Shown: positions 54,386-63,795, counted from the first letter of the stretch. The stretch: DNA of 64,000 nt from Sphingomonas sp. IC081 (GCF_006874585.1 NZ_CP029761.1:693001-757000), one strand, 5' to 3'. Program-made: numbers and translations. The notes: generated by a model from the letters alone, not told the origin.

Positions 54386-54931
54386 TCAGTCCTTGACCTT
54401 GTTCTGGAAGCTCTTGCGCAGCTTCATCAGCTTGGGCGGGATCACCGCGAGGCAATAAGGGTTACGCTGGCCTTCGCCGTCCCAGTATTCCTGGTGGTAG
54501 TCTTCGGCCGGATACCATGCCTCGTTCTGCTTGCCGTCTGCAAAGCCTTCGATGGTGGTGACGACCTTGCCGCTGTTGTCCTCGTTCGAACGGGCGACGG
54601 CCGCTTCGGCCTCGGCGGCCTGGGCATCGTCCAGCGGAAAGATCGCGGAGCGGTACTGCGTGCCGACGTCGTTGCCCTGGCGGTTGAGCTGCGTCGGGTC
54701 ATGGGTGCCCATGAACACGTCGAGCAGGTCGCCGTAGGACAGGACCGAGGGATCGTAGTTCACGCGGATCGCTTCGGCGTGGCCGGTGGTGCCTTCGCAG
54801 ACCTGCTTGTAGGTGGGGTTGGCGACAGTGCCGCCGATATAGCCGCTTTCGACCGAGTCCACGCCGATGACATCGCGGAACACCGCTTCGGTGCACCAGA
54901 AGCACCCGCCTGCAACGATTGCCGTTTCCAT
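54386..54931 (-). CDS. msrA: Cytoplasmic peptide-methionine (S)-S-oxide reductase
   Basis: 181 residues, no signal peptide: GGCFWCTEAVF with catalytic Cys (here GCFWC, giving an extra Cys), SGYIGGTVANPTYKQVCEG, GHAEAIRVNYDP, HDPTQLNRQGNDVGTQYRSAIF. Differs from the exported paralogue at 7322-7996, so the strain repairs oxidised Met in two compartments. ATG 54931 has AGGA upstream. Confidence 0.93.
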   Translation of the reverse strand: METAIVAGGCFWCTEAVFRDVIGVDSVESGYIGGTVANPTYKQVCEGTTGHAEAIRVNYDPSVLSYGDLLDVFMGTHDPTQLNRQGNDVGTQYRSAIFPLDDAQAAEAEAAVARSNEDNSGKVVTTIEGFADGKQNEAWYPAEDYHQEYWDGEGQRNPYCLAVIPPKLMKLRKSFQNKVKD

Positions 54932-55067
54932 TGGTAGCTTGATCCTCATGAGGGGAAGTTGGGCCGCTAGATAGGTATGCTTGAACGCGTTGTCATTGGG
55001 CGCCTTGTTATTGTGCGAGAGACAACTACCTTCGCCGCATCGACAGCCTCGTTACCGGAGACTCGCC

Positions 55068-55928
55068 ATGCGCCGCGCCCTGATCGCCCTTTCGACGTTC
55101 CTCGGCGTGCTCGCCGCACCGATTTGCGCGACTGCGACGGAAGAAAAGACCGAAGCGCAGGCCTGCAAGGGCTGCGAGGCGCTGCTGGAACTCGCCGCCG
55201 CCAATCCGTTGCGAGAGGCAGACCGCGCCCGCGACCAGTATCGCCATCCGGTGGAAACGCTCAGCTTCTTCCGTGTCGGCCCCACCATGAAGGTCGGCGA
55301 ATATGCGCCGGGCGGGGAGTGGTATTCGCGCCTGCTGGGGCTCTACCTTGGCCAGCAGGGCCATCTGGTGGGGCTCTACTACAATCCCGACAGTCCGGCT
55401 TTCAAGCCGGAGACGCAGGCCAACATTCGCAAGAACGCTGCTGAATACCCGGCCGACGTGGCGAAGTTCACCGGCCTGCCGGCGGATCGCTTTGCGGCCT
55501 ATACCACCGGCGCGATCCCGGCGGGTGAGAAGGGCACCTTCGATGTCATCATCGTGCCGCGCATGCTGCACAACCTGCTGCGCTGGAACATCGCCGCGAG
55601 CGAATTCGCGGCGATGCGCGATCTGCTCAAGCCCGGCGGCCTGATCGGCATCGAACAGCACCGCGCCAAGGCCGATGCGCCCGATGCCTATGCCGATGGA
55701 TCGAAGGGCTATCTCAAGCAGGCGGACGTCATCAGGTTCATGCAGGCGCAGGGCTTCGACCTCGTCGGCCAGTCCGAGATCAGTGCCAATCCCAAGGACA
55801 GCGCCGACTGGCCGGGCGGTGTCTGGACGCTGCCGCCCACGCTGGCGCTGAAGGACCAGGACCGCGCCAAGTACCTCTCCATCGGCGAGAGCGACCGGAT
55901 GACGCTTCTGTTCCGCAAGCGGGGCTGA
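55068..55928 (+). CDS. Predicted periplasmic methyltransferase-like protein (COG4798 type)
   Basis: 286 residues with a signal peptide (about 1-23) and a class I methyltransferase-like domain: VGEYAPGGEWYSRLLGLYL, DVIIVPRMLHNLLRW and LLKPGGLIGIEQHRAK. The family is annotated predicted methyltransferase, but a SAM-dependent enzyme outside the cytoplasm is puzzling and no activity is established. ATG 55068 begins the signal peptide. Confidence 0.72.
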   Translation: MRRALIALSTFLGVLAAPICATATEEKTEAQACKGCEALLELAAANPLREADRARDQYRHPVETLSFFRVGPTMKVGEYAPGGEWYSRLLGLYLGQQGHLVGLYYNPDSPAFKPETQANIRKNAAEYPADVAKFTGLPADRFAAYTTGAIPAGEKGTFDVIIVPRMLHNLLRWNIAASEFAAMRDLLKPGGLIGIEQHRAKADAPDAYADGSKGYLKQADVIRFMQAQGFDLVGQSEISANPKDSADWPGGVWTLPPTLALKDQDRAKYLSIGESDRMTLLFRKRG

Positions 55929-55961
55929 TAGGGGGCGCCCCGTCTTCATTTGGATTACCGC

Positions 55962-56825
55962 ATGACCCAGATCACCGTTGCCGCGCTCCAGCTCGCGCTC
56001 AATTCCGCCGACGAGGGCGAGAACATCGCCGCCGTCTCCGCGCTGGTGGAGGAAGCCGCCGCCAAGGGCGCGCAGATCGTGCTGCCGCCCGAACTGTTCT
56101 CCGGTCCCTACTTCTGCAAGACCGAGGAAGAGGAACTCTTCGCGATCGCCCGCCCGACTGCCGAGCATCCCTCGGTCATCGCGATGAAGGCGCTGGCGGC
56201 GAAGCTGAAGGTGGTGATCCCCACCAGCTTCTTCGAGCGCGACGGCCACCACTATTATAATACGCTGGCGATGATCGGCACTGATGGCGAGATCATCGGC
56301 ACCTATCGCAAGAGCCACATCCCCGATGGCCCCGGCTACGAGGAGAAGTACTACTTCCGCCCCGGAAACGACGGGTTCAAGGTGTGGGACGTTCTCGGCA
56401 CCAAGGTCGGCATCGGTGTGTGCTGGGACCAGTGGTACCCGGAATGTGCGCGCGTCATGGCGCTGATGGGGGCGGAACTGCTGTTCTATCCCACTGCCAT
56501 CGGCTCGGAGCCCTATGACGCTGCGCTGGACACCAGCCGCATGTGGCGCCGGGCGATGGTGGGCCACTCGGTATCGAACTGCATGCCGGTGATCGCCGCC
56601 AACCGCATCGGCATCGAATCGGAATGCGGGACGGAGCAGACCTTCTACGGCCACTCCTTCATCACCGACGAATGGGGCGATTACGTCGCCGAGTTCGGAC
56701 GGGATGAAACGGGCGTGCTGGTTTCCACGCTGGACCTTGCGCGCGCCGCCAGGCACCGGGCCGGCATGGGCTTTTTCCGTGACCGGCGCCCGCAACTCTA
56801 CACGCGTATCGCGCAGGACATTTAA
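55962..56825 (+). CDS. aguB: N-carbamoylputrescine amidase
   Basis: Hydrolyses N-carbamoylputrescine to putrescine in the agmatine route. 287 residues, nitrilase superfamily. Catalytic Glu in LPPELFSGPYF, Lys in YRKSHIPDGPGYEEKYYF, Cys in GVCWDQWYPECAR. The agmatine deiminase partner is not adjacent. Followed by folK. Confidence 0.93.
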   Translation: MTQITVAALQLALNSADEGENIAAVSALVEEAAAKGAQIVLPPELFSGPYFCKTEEEELFAIARPTAEHPSVIAMKALAAKLKVVIPTSFFERDGHHYYNTLAMIGTDGEIIGTYRKSHIPDGPGYEEKYYFRPGNDGFKVWDVLGTKVGIGVCWDQWYPECARVMALMGAELLFYPTAIGSEPYDAALDTSRMWRRAMVGHSVSNCMPVIAANRIGIESECGTEQTFYGHSFITDEWGDYVAEFGRDETGVLVSTLDLARAARHRAGMGFFRDRRPQLYTRIAQDI

Positions 56826-56864
56826 GCCGCCACATCCGAACAACACGCGGGGGAGCCGGGTACC

Positions 56865-57374
56865 TTGGCGAAGCACACCTATCTGATCGCGCTCGGCTCC
56901 AACATGCGTCATCCGCGCCATGGTGCCCCGCGCAAGGTGCTCGCCGCTGCACTGGATTCGCTGGATAATGGCAAGTACGAGGTGCTGGTCGCCTCTCCGG
57001 TGATCGACAGCGCGCCGCTCGGCCCGTCCCGGCGCTGCTATGCAAACGGCGTGGCGCTGATCCGCACCAGGCGCGAGCCTGACGAGGTTTTGCACAAGTT
57101 ACAGAAGGTCGAGCACAAGTTCGGTCGTCGGCGCCGCGGCGCGGCTTGGGGCTCGCGGGTGCTCGATCTCGATATCGTGCTGTGGAACGGCGGTCCCTGG
57201 GCGGCGGGTGAGGGCGATCAGAGTCTGGTTATCCCCCATCCGGCCTTCCGTTCGCGCGACTTCGTGCTGGGCCCCGCGCGCAGGATTGCGGGCACCTGGC
57301 GCGATCCATTGACGGGTCTGACGATAAACCAGCTTCATGCCCGCTTGACCAAGGCTCTCCCTACCCCTAGGTGA
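56865..57374 (+). CDS. folK: 2-amino-4-hydroxy-6-hydroxymethyldihydropteridine diphosphokinase
   Basis: Folate synthesis, pyrophosphorylates 6-hydroxymethyl-dihydropterin. 169 residues: YLIALGSNMRHPR, FGRRRRGAAWGSRVLDLDIVLW and IPHPAFRSRDFVLGP. Start is TTG 56865 with GGGAG about 9 nt upstream. Arg-rich in the flexible loop. Confidence 0.92.
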   Translation: MAKHTYLIALGSNMRHPRHGAPRKVLAAALDSLDNGKYEVLVASPVIDSAPLGPSRRCYANGVALIRTRREPDEVLHKLQKVEHKFGRRRRGAAWGSRVLDLDIVLWNGGPWAAGEGDQSLVIPHPAFRSRDFVLGPARRIAGTWRDPLTGLTINQLHARLTKALPTPR

Positions 57375-57412
57375 CCCCTTCCGCAGCCGTTCACGGCCGC
57401 GCCCGGCAACGG

Positions 57413-57488
57413 GGGCCCTTAGCTCAGTCGGTAGAGCAACTGACTTTTAATCAGTAGGTCGCTGGTTCGAACCCAGCAGGGCTCACCA
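57413..57488 (+). tRNA. tRNA-Lys (anticodon TTT)
   Basis: Full cloverleaf with encoded CCA (57486-57488). The acceptor stem 57413-57419 pairs with 57478-57484. The anticodon stem 57439-57443 / 57451-57455 has loop CTTTTAA and anticodon TTT at 57446-57448. The T arm contains GGTTCGAACCC. It is the probable attachment site of the island that starts here. Confidence 0.95.
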
Positions 57489-57550
57489 TCCCCCCAGAAC
57501 TCCCTGAAATCCTTGAGAAATCGTCACCCAGACGGTCTCAAGCGCGTCCT

Positions 57551-57650
57551 GTCTACGAAAGTGGTCTACAAAACGCACACGCTGATATCAGTGTAACCCA
57601 TTGGAATTCTTCGAGAAATCGACATAATCGCGTCTACAAAAAGCGTCTAC
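57551..57650 (+). other. Four GTCTAC repeats, putative integrase arm sites
   Basis: GTCTAC followed by (A/G)AAA occurs at 57551, 57564, 57632 and 57645, as two pairs each spaced exactly 13 bp. The repeats lie between tRNA-Lys and the integrase gene, where a tyrosine recombinase's arm-type sites are expected. Confidence 0.55.
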
Positions 57651-57664
57651 AAAACCGGCCCAGT

Positions 57665-58270
57665 TTGCTCGTCGAGAAGCGGGGCATTTTCCATGTGAGA
57701 AAATGTGTTCCCCCTGCGCTTCGCGGCGTTCTCGGCAAAACTGAAATCTGGCGCTCATTGGAGACTGACAGCCCCCGCATGGCGTTGAGAAGGTCTCACG
57801 CGATCATCGGTGAGATCGAGGGGCTGCTCGAATCTGCCCGACTGGAATTGGGTGAGATCGTCGATGTGGCGCTGCTTCAACCGTCCGGGACCGAAGTGGG
57901 GGAGGTTGTGCAGGGCATGTCGTTGAGAGCGTCGGTCGCCAAAGTCGAGGCCGCACCTATCGCGCCGCGCTATACTCTCGATGAGGTCTACGGTCGCTTC
58001 ATGGACGATCCGACGCGCGAATGGTCGGCGCGAACCCGGCTTGCATATGAAACAGCGCGGCGGCTGGCCCTATCGATCATGGGGGCTGATACCCCCATGG
58101 AAAATCTCAACCGGGCAGCGTGTCGAGATTTCATGGAGACGCTGCGCTTTCTCCCCAAGAGTGCATCGAAGCGTTACCCCGACCTGACACCTCGGGAAGC
58201 GGCGGAGCGGGCGAGGGCAGAGGGGTGGTCCGATCTCATCAGCCCTGCGAACATAAACATCTACCTTAAC
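57665..58270 (+). pseudogene. Integrase gene truncated by IS21-family element
   Basis: About 202 residues of a tyrosine recombinase N terminus: FHVRKCVPPALRGVLGK (arm-binding domain) and a core-binding helix domain ending ISPANINIYLN, after which integrases normally continue with the catalytic domain. The frame runs into the IS21-type element at 58271 and stops. The R-H-R-Y catalytic part is not found on the far side, so the gene is dead and its 3' part deleted. Confidence 0.85.
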
Positions 58271-58386
58271 TGTGGAGCGGCGTGCAAAATTGACCCCCTT
58301 AGCGGGGTGATCGGCGTCTAAAATTGACCCCCTTCATCTCATTGTGAGAAGCGCCGCCGTTTCGGTTCCGGACGGCGGGTACAGGG

Positions 58387-59901
58387 ATGTTGGTTGTGGA
58401 GACGATTACGAGGATCCGTCGGGAGCACCGGGACGGTAAGCCGATCAAGGCGATAGCGCGGGATTTGCGGCTGTCGCGCAACACGGTGCGCAAGGCGATC
58501 CGGGCGCCGAACGCGGATGCCAGTTACGAGCGCAAGGAACAGCATCGGCCGCAGACCGGCCCTTTCAGCACTCGCCTGGAAGAACTGCTTGAAGAGAACG
58601 AAGGGCTGCCCCGGCGTGACCGGCTTCGCATGACGCGGATCCATGATCTGCTTCAGCGCGAAGGGTTTGGCGGCTCTTATGACGCTGTGCGGCGCTATGC
58701 TGCACGCTGGAAGCGTGAGCGTCGCGTTGACGCCGGCGATATGACCAAGGCGTTCATCCCGTTGATGTACCGGCCCGGCGAGGCTTACCAGTTCGACTGG
58801 AGCCATGAGGACGTCGAGATCGCCGGCAAGCCAATGCGCGTGAAGGTCGCGCATATGCGGTTTTGCTGGTCACGGGCACCATTTGTCCGTGCCTATCCTC
58901 GCGAGACGCAAGAGATGGTGTTCGACGCACATGCCCGCGCCTTTGCCTTCTTCGGTGGGATTCCGACGCGCGGCATCTACGACAATATGAAGACGGCGGT
59001 GACGACGGTGTTCACCGGCAAGGAACGCCTGTTCAACCGGCGGTTTCTGATCATGACGGACCACTATCGCGTTGAGCCGGTGGCCTGTAGTCCTGCCGCA
59101 GGGTGGGAGAAGGGTCAGGTCGAGAACCAGGTTCAGACCAGTAGGGAGCGCCTGTTCAAGCCGCGCCTGCGCTTTGCCAGCCTCGAGGAACTGAACATCT
59201 GGCTGGAAGCCGAGTGCCGGCGCTGGGCGGAACGCAACCAGCATCCTGACCAGGAAGGCATGACGATCGCGCAGGCGCTGGAGGTGGAGCGGCCGATGCT
59301 GCAACCGCTACCGGTTCCCTTCGACGGGTTCTTCGAGAGCGAACACGTAGCCAGTTCGACGTGCCTCGTGAGCTTCGATCGCAATCGGTACTCGGTGATG
59401 GCAAAGGCGGCCCATCAGGCTGTGCAGGTGCGGGCCTATGCAACGCGCATCGTGATCCGCTGCGACGGCGCTGTCGTGGCCGAACACGAACGGGTCTTCG
59501 GCCGGAACCAGACAATCTTCGATCCATGGCACTACCTGCCCATCCTCGCCCGCAAGCCCGGTGCGTTGCGCAATGGTGCTCCCTTCCAGGACTGGGCTCT
59601 CCCACCTGCACTGGCCCAATTGCGGCGTAAGTTGGGCAAGGGCGACGATGCCGACCGGCGCTTTGTACGCGTCCTCGCCGCTGTCCCCGAAGATGGCCTG
59701 GAGGCTGTCGAGGCCGCAGTGCGCGAGGCACTCAGCGCCGGTACTATCAGCGACGAGATCATCCTCAACATCCTGTCCCGTCGCCGCGAGCCTCATGATG
59801 CCCAGGCTATGGACGTCGTCGTCAACCTGAAGCTCAAGCATCCGCCAGAGGCGAACTGCGGCCGCTACGATACCGTGCGAGACCTCGATGCAGCGGCATG
59901 A
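58387..59901 (+). CDS. istA: IS21-family transposase IstA
   Basis: 504 residues: N-terminal HTH ([19 protein letters not shown]), a DDE integrase core ([12 protein letters not shown] with first Asp, [18 protein letters not shown] with second Asp, [16 protein letters not shown] with Glu) and a C-terminal beta domain. Complete and probably functional. Overlaps istB by 14 nt. Confidence 0.93.
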   Translation: MLVVETITRIRREHRDGKPIKAIARDLRLSRNTVRKAIRAPNADASYERKEQHRPQTGPFSTRLEELLEENEGLPRRDRLRMTRIHDLLQREGFGGSYDAVRRYAARWKRERRVDAGDMTKAFIPLMYRPGEAYQFDWSHEDVEIAGKPMRVKVAHMRFCWSRAPFVRAYPRETQEMVFDAHARAFAFFGGIPTRGIYDNMKTAVTTVFTGKERLFNRRFLIMTDHYRVEPVACSPAAGWEKGQVENQVQTSRERLFKPRLRFASLEELNIWLEAECRRWAERNQHPDQEGMTIAQALEVERPMLQPLPVPFDGFFESEHVASSTCLVSFDRNRYSVMAKAAHQAVQVRAYATRIVIRCDGAVVAEHERVFGRNQTIFDPWHYLPILARKPGALRNGAPFQDWALPPALAQLRRKLGKGDDADRRFVRVLAAVPEDGLEAVEAAVREALSAGTISDEIILNILSRRREPHDAQAMDVVVNLKLKHPPEANCGRYDTVRDLDAAA

Positions 59902-60616
59902 GATCATGGCCGCCCTCAAGGGGCTGGGGCTCAAGGGCATGGTGGCGGCCTTCGATGATGCCGTCACCAACGGCATCCGCCGAGACAGAACGGTCATGGA
60001 GATGTTGGGCGACCTGTTGCGTGCGGAGACGGCGCACCGGGATGCGGCATCGATCCGTTATCGCATGACCGCAGCCAAGCTTCCGGCGATCAAGGACCTG
60101 GATGGGTTCATGTTCGATGGCACGCCGATCAACGAAGGACTGATCCGCTCGCTTCATACGGGCTCGTTCCTGCCGGAACGGCGCAATATCGTGCTGATCG
60201 GCGGAACAGGCACGGGCAAGACTCATCTGGCTCTCGCCATCACCGCCGCAGTGGTGCGCGCCGGTGCCAGAGGCCGATACTTCAATACGGTCGATCTGGT
60301 GAACCGGCTTGAGGAAGAGGCTCGCCTGGGCAAGGCCGGCAGCCTTGCCACCCAACTCTCGCGGCTTGATCTCGTGGTGCTTGACGAGCTCGGCTACCTG
60401 CCGTTCGCCCGGTCCGGTGGCCAGATGCTCTTCCACCTGATCAGCAAGCTCTACGAAAAGACCTCGGTCATTATCACGACCAATCTCGCCTTCGGCGAAT
60501 GGCCGAGCGTCTTCCACGACCCCAAGATGACCACCGCTCTTCTCGATCGCATCACGCACCACTGCGACATCATCGAGACGGGCAATGACAGCTGGCGGTT
60601 CAAAAACCGGAACTGA
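59888..60616 (+). CDS. istB: IS21-family helper ATPase IstB
   Basis: 242 residues, DnaC/IstB-type AAA+ ATPase: Walker [14 protein letters not shown], Walker [13 protein letters not shown], and a conserved arginine region near the C terminus. Works with IstA in target selection and transposition. Confidence 0.95.
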   Translation: MQRHEIMAALKGLGLKGMVAAFDDAVTNGIRRDRTVMEMLGDLLRAETAHRDAASIRYRMTAAKLPAIKDLDGFMFDGTPINEGLIRSLHTGSFLPERRNIVLIGGTGTGKTHLALAITAAVVRAGARGRYFNTVDLVNRLEEEARLGKAGSLATQLSRLDLVVLDELGYLPFARSGGQMLFHLISKLYEKTSVIITTNLAFGEWPSVFHDPKMTTALLDRITHHCDIIETGNDSWRFKNRN

Positions 60617-60998
60617 GCCGAAAACCCCTTCCCCCGGACCCCCATCCCCGGCGGTTAACCCGGTGGGTCAACAGGGACCTCCCACGGACGCCGCCGCCAG
60701 CACACCTGACGGTGCGCGTCGTCGTCCGTGGGCCCCTCCTATCGACTACCGGGATAACCGCCAGACTACCGAAAGGTGGGGTCAATATTGGGCGCCGATA
60801 GGGGGTCAGTTTTGCGCGCCGGTTGACACGGTCAGATCGGCAAATCCGAACAGTCCTGAAGGCGGAAGCTGCAGGCGCGGCCTTTTGGACCATGCGCACG
60901 AAGGGAAGGAGTGGAACAAGTCCCTGTTCCGATCCTTCCTGGCGCAGCAATGGGTTTTTTGCGCAGTCCCTGCGCGGCTCGCTATTGACCGCCATCCC

Positions 60999-61051
60999 GA
61001 ACCAAAGCGCCTCTGGGCGGACAATCTGCCGGCCCAGAGGCGCTTTGGTTC
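60999..61051. repeat. Perfect 20-bp inverted repeat right of the IS21 element
   Basis: The arms 60999-61018 and 61032-61051 are perfectly complementary around a 13-nt centre. It follows the stop of the minus-strand LuxR-type gene by about 37 nt, so a 3' stem is possible, but there is no T run. Otherwise 60829-61087 contains no recognisable gene. Confidence 0.6.
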
Positions 61052-61087
61052 GATCGGTTGGTCATTTGGGCGCCAGATAGGGCGCGC

Positions 61088-61324
61088 CTAGAGGTATTCC
61101 GGTTCCACTTGCAGCATGCCCTTGCAGAGCAGATGCGCGATCATGTGGGTGCGGTTGCGCGTTCGAGTCTTCAGTCGGACGTTTTCGACGTGCCGGGCAA
61201 CCGTACAGGCTGCGATTTCGAGCTCTATGGCGATTTCCTTCGCCGATAAACCTCGTGCAACCAATTGGAGTACTTCGATTTCGCGTGAAGTTAGATGTTC
61301 ACAATCATCCCACAAGGATTCCAT
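61088..61324 (-). CDS. Stand-alone LuxR/GerE-type HTH protein
   Basis: 78 residues that consist almost only of a GerE DNA-binding domain: LTSREIEVLQLVARGLSAKEIA and CTVARHVENVRLKTRTRNRTHMIAHLL. No receiver, autoinducer or ATPase domain precedes it. The HTH is complete, so it may be a small functional regulator rather than a fragment, although the island context leaves truncation possible. Confidence 0.75.
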   Translation of the reverse strand: MESLWDDCEHLTSREIEVLQLVARGLSAKEIAIELEIAACTVARHVENVRLKTRTRNRTHMIAHLLCKGMLQVEPEYL

Positions 61325-61416
61325 GTCGCTCCCTCCCTACACAAAACTAAGCGACTCGATTTTCGACTCCCCTCGATGGTGCCTTGTATGCTGATTGGCG
61401 TTTACGTGTAACCTGA

Positions 61417-62346
61417 GAGCCCGATTCAAAAGTGTCTCAAGCGTAGCAATATCTTGCGGTTCTGCGGATGAGCATGCGGATAGAAGCGATCGTGGCCCAG
61501 GCGGTAGACGAGGCGATGGTCGCCTCCCAGTCCTTTGCGAGGCGGCGGCACCGCCCCAGCCAGGCGAACGTGCGCTCGACGACCCAGCGGCGCGGGAGGA
61601 CTTCGAAGCCCTCGGCCTTGTCGGAACGCTTGATGATCTCGATTACCCAATTCCCGACTTTGGCGAGTGCTCTCCTGAGCTTGTCTCCGGCGTAGCCACC
61701 ATCGGCGAAGATATGGCGCAGCCAGGGGAAGCGCTGGCATATGCCTTTGAGCACGTCGACGGCGCCATCACGGTCCTGAATATCGGCGGTGTGCACGAGG
61801 ATGGAGATCAGAAAACCGGAGGTGTCGGTCAGGATATGACGCTTGCGGCCTTTGACTTTCTTGCCCGCGTCATATCCACTCGGGCCGCCGCTTTCGGTCG
61901 TTTTCACGCTCTGGCTATCGATGATGCCCGCACTGGGAGAGGCTTCGCGCCCCTCGATCTCTCGCAGGTTCATGACCAGCAGCGTGTTCATCACCTCGAA
62001 CAATCCCGCGTTACGCCAGGCGTAGAAATAGCGCCGAACCGTCGAGACCGGTGGAAAGCACTTGGGCAGCAGGCGCCAGGCACACCCGGCCGAAGCCAGA
62101 TAGAGCAGCGCGTTGGCCACTTCGCGCATATTCGTGCTGCGCCGCCGACCGCCTTGCTTTGCCGGGGGAATGAACGGGGCCACCAGCGCCCACTCCTTAT
62201 CCGTCATGTCGCTTGGATAACGCAGTCCCTTGCGGCTATGCTCCTCTCGAGCAATGCCAGTCCATGCCATTGATCACTCCATCTCTCGCAAGGACGGCGT
62301 GAATCATAACATGCTGGTATTGCTCAACAACTTTTGGATCGGGCTC
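61417..62346. mobile_element. IS5-family insertion sequence (IS1031-like), 930 bp
   Basis: Inverted repeats start GAGCCCGATTCAAAAGT at 61417 and match the complement of the right end at 62346 with one mismatch in the first 17 bp. Both flanks show TGA (61414-61416 and 62347-62349), a TNA-type 3-bp target duplication. The element is intact and therefore probably recent. Confidence 0.9.
61437..62270 (-). CDS. IS5-family transposase
   Basis: 277 residues, single frame: N-terminal MTDKEWALVAPFIPP and a DDE domain with IIDSQSVKTTE, FADGGYAGDKL and VVERTFAWLGRCRRLAKDWE. All three catalytic residues are visible. Confidence 0.95.
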   Translation of the reverse strand: MAWTGIAREEHSRKGLRYPSDMTDKEWALVAPFIPPAKQGGRRRSTNMREVANALLYLASAGCAWRLLPKCFPPVSTVRRYFYAWRNAGLFEVMNTLLVMNLREIEGREASPSAGIIDSQSVKTTESGGPSGYDAGKKVKGRKRHILTDTSGFLISILVHTADIQDRDGAVDVLKGICQRFPWLRHIFADGGYAGDKLRRALAKVGNWVIEIIKRSDKAEGFEVLPRRWVVERTFAWLGRCRRLAKDWEATIASSTAWATIASIRMLIRRTARYCYA

Positions 62347-62349
62347 TGA

Positions 62350-62841
62350 AACTGTCCACCATTGACCGCAGTGAATGGACTGTCCTGGCCAGGGGCAGGG
62401 GGTTTTCTATTTCATAACATCGAGATGCGCCCGAATGATACTTAGGTATTGGTGCGTATTGTGCTGTTAAATTGACCCATTTGACATCGGGGGCTTTCGG
62501 GAACAACTTATGCCTCGCAGTTTCGGGCTGTGCCAAGAAACAGGGCAAATCCAAAAATAGAATATTCGGAGTGTTATGTAATCACTCGGGATATTCATGT
62601 GCTCGGACACTCCGTGCCAGGGAAATTCGCACTTAATACACCATGCTGTGCGGCGCGTTTCGTGCTTGTCAGCTGGGGTGTAGGCGGTGCCTTACGACCC
62701 GGACACCCGGTGCCTTGAACACTCTCTGTGCCGTTTGATGGTTCTGATTTTCCGAATTTTTCGGAGCGGATCAGTGCGTCCAGTGGATATCAAGTGAGTT
62801 CTTTTCACCGCCCGGGAGGGCTTGGAATAGGGGTTACGGTC
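62350..62841. other. A/T-richer gene-free stretch with an inverted repeat
   Basis: No ORF here is convincing. The base composition is visibly lower in GC than the rest of the window, fitting acquired or promoter DNA. CGGAGTGT (62567-62574) and ACACTCCG (62607-62614) form a perfect 8-bp inverted repeat 33 nt apart, a possible regulator site upstream of the secreted-protein gene at 62842. Confidence 0.5.
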
Positions 62842-63702
62842 ATGAAAAGGAACGTGCACTCGCACATTGTTGCAGTCTCGATAGTACTTGCGGCAACTGT
62901 ATCGCCGCAGGTCATGGCTCAGACGACGACTTCAGAAAGCGGAAGTAATTCTGCAGCAAACTCTGGATCTTCGTCGGGAGCAACGTCGTCGAGCAATCCG
63001 ACCAACATCAATGCGCCGGTTAACGAGCAGGGGAACCTGACCTCGACCAGTTCCTCGGGATCGAACGCCGTTTCCGGTTCCACGTCGGGCTCGAATTCGA
63101 ACCAGACGCAGGGTCAGGAAGCCAACAACTCCCAGACGCAGGGGCAGATCCAGGGGCAGACGGCAACGTCGACGAACCAGCAAGGGGTTGCCGTCACGTT
63201 CAATTCGACCAACCATCGCACCCAGAAGGTCTACACCAACAACGCCGTGCCGCTGGCCGCATCGAGCAGCTTCAGCAGCGACTATTGCGGCGGCACGGCC
63301 AGTGGCGGTGCCAGTGCGGCGCCGATCGGCATCAGCATCGGCGGATCAGGTCCGGTCTTCGACAAGTCCTGCCAATCGCTGCGCCGCGCCGAAAAGTTCG
63401 GCATGGCTGCGGCCAATGCCTCCAACCTGGGGCAGCCGGAACTGGCAGGGCGGCTGATGTCGATGATGATCTGGTCGATCTGCACCTCCGATAGCGCCGG
63501 TCCCAAGCCCGACAAGTCCACCGCGCAGGCTTGTTCCGCGCTGGGCCTCATGGGCAGCGGCGTCTCGGAACAGGCCATGCCAGGGCCGGTGCCGGAAGCC
63601 GCCGTGCAGACGCCGGCGGGCTATCCCACGCCCGAGGCGGCATCGCGCCAGCCTGCGGACGCCACCGGCGATCCCCGTCTGAACGTGGCGATCGCCCGGT
63701 AA
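62842..63702 (+). CDS. Secreted Ser/Asn/Gln-rich low-complexity protein
   Basis: 286 residues: signal peptide (about 1-26, ending VMAQT), a region of about 110 residues dominated by Ser, Asn, Gly, Thr and Gln (for example SGSNSNQTQGQEANNSQTQG), then a folded-looking C-terminal part with four Cys (DYCGG, KSCQSL, WSICTS, AQACSA). No family recognised. Amyloid-like matrix protein or adhesin are possible from composition. AGGGG lies upstream of the ATG at 62842. Followed by a second secreted gene of similar style. Confidence 0.75.
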   Translation: MKRNVHSHIVAVSIVLAATVSPQVMAQTTTSESGSNSAANSGSSSGATSSSNPTNINAPVNEQGNLTSTSSSGSNAVSGSTSGSNSNQTQGQEANNSQTQGQIQGQTATSTNQQGVAVTFNSTNHRTQKVYTNNAVPLAASSSFSSDYCGGTASGGASAAPIGISIGGSGPVFDKSCQSLRRAEKFGMAAANASNLGQPELAGRLMSMMIWSICTSDSAGPKPDKSTAQACSALGLMGSGVSEQAMPGPVPEAAVQTPAGYPTPEAASRQPADATGDPRLNVAIAR

Positions 63703-63795
63703 AAATCACCAAGTTTTCGCCTTTTTACAGTCCCATGGTGGGGCGCGGACTGTGAAACTCATTCTTTTTACGCCCCCTGAGAATGGAGAAGGATC

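Larger units (their letters stand above)
58271..60828. mobile_element. IS21-family insertion sequence, 2.56 kb
   Basis: Terminal inverted repeats start TGT at 58271 and end ACA at 60828. Over the first 29 bp they match at about 24 positions, and both ends carry a second internal copy of the AAAATTGACCCCC-like box (left near 58321, right near 60780). It encodes istA and istB. No target duplication is visible (left flank ends CTTAAC, right flank begins CGGTCA), which suggests a deletion or recombination after insertion. Confidence 0.9.

Noticed and set aside
54363..54386. EcfG-like motif GGAAC-N15-CGTT on the plus strand
   Set aside because: The spacer is one base too short and no plus-strand gene follows; it lies at the 3' end of msrA.
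60585..61091. 168-codon plus-strand ORF across the IS21 right end
   Set aside because: It crosses the IS boundary and the 20-bp inverted repeat and shows no protein-like pattern.
62500..62522. EcfG-like motif GGAAC-N15-GTT
   Set aside because: Spacing is 2-3 bp shorter than at the other sites and no good gene starts nearby downstream.
62530..62718. 62-codon plus-strand ORF in the A/T-rich stretch
   Set aside because: No ribosome site or family, and it spans the inverted repeat at 62567-62614.
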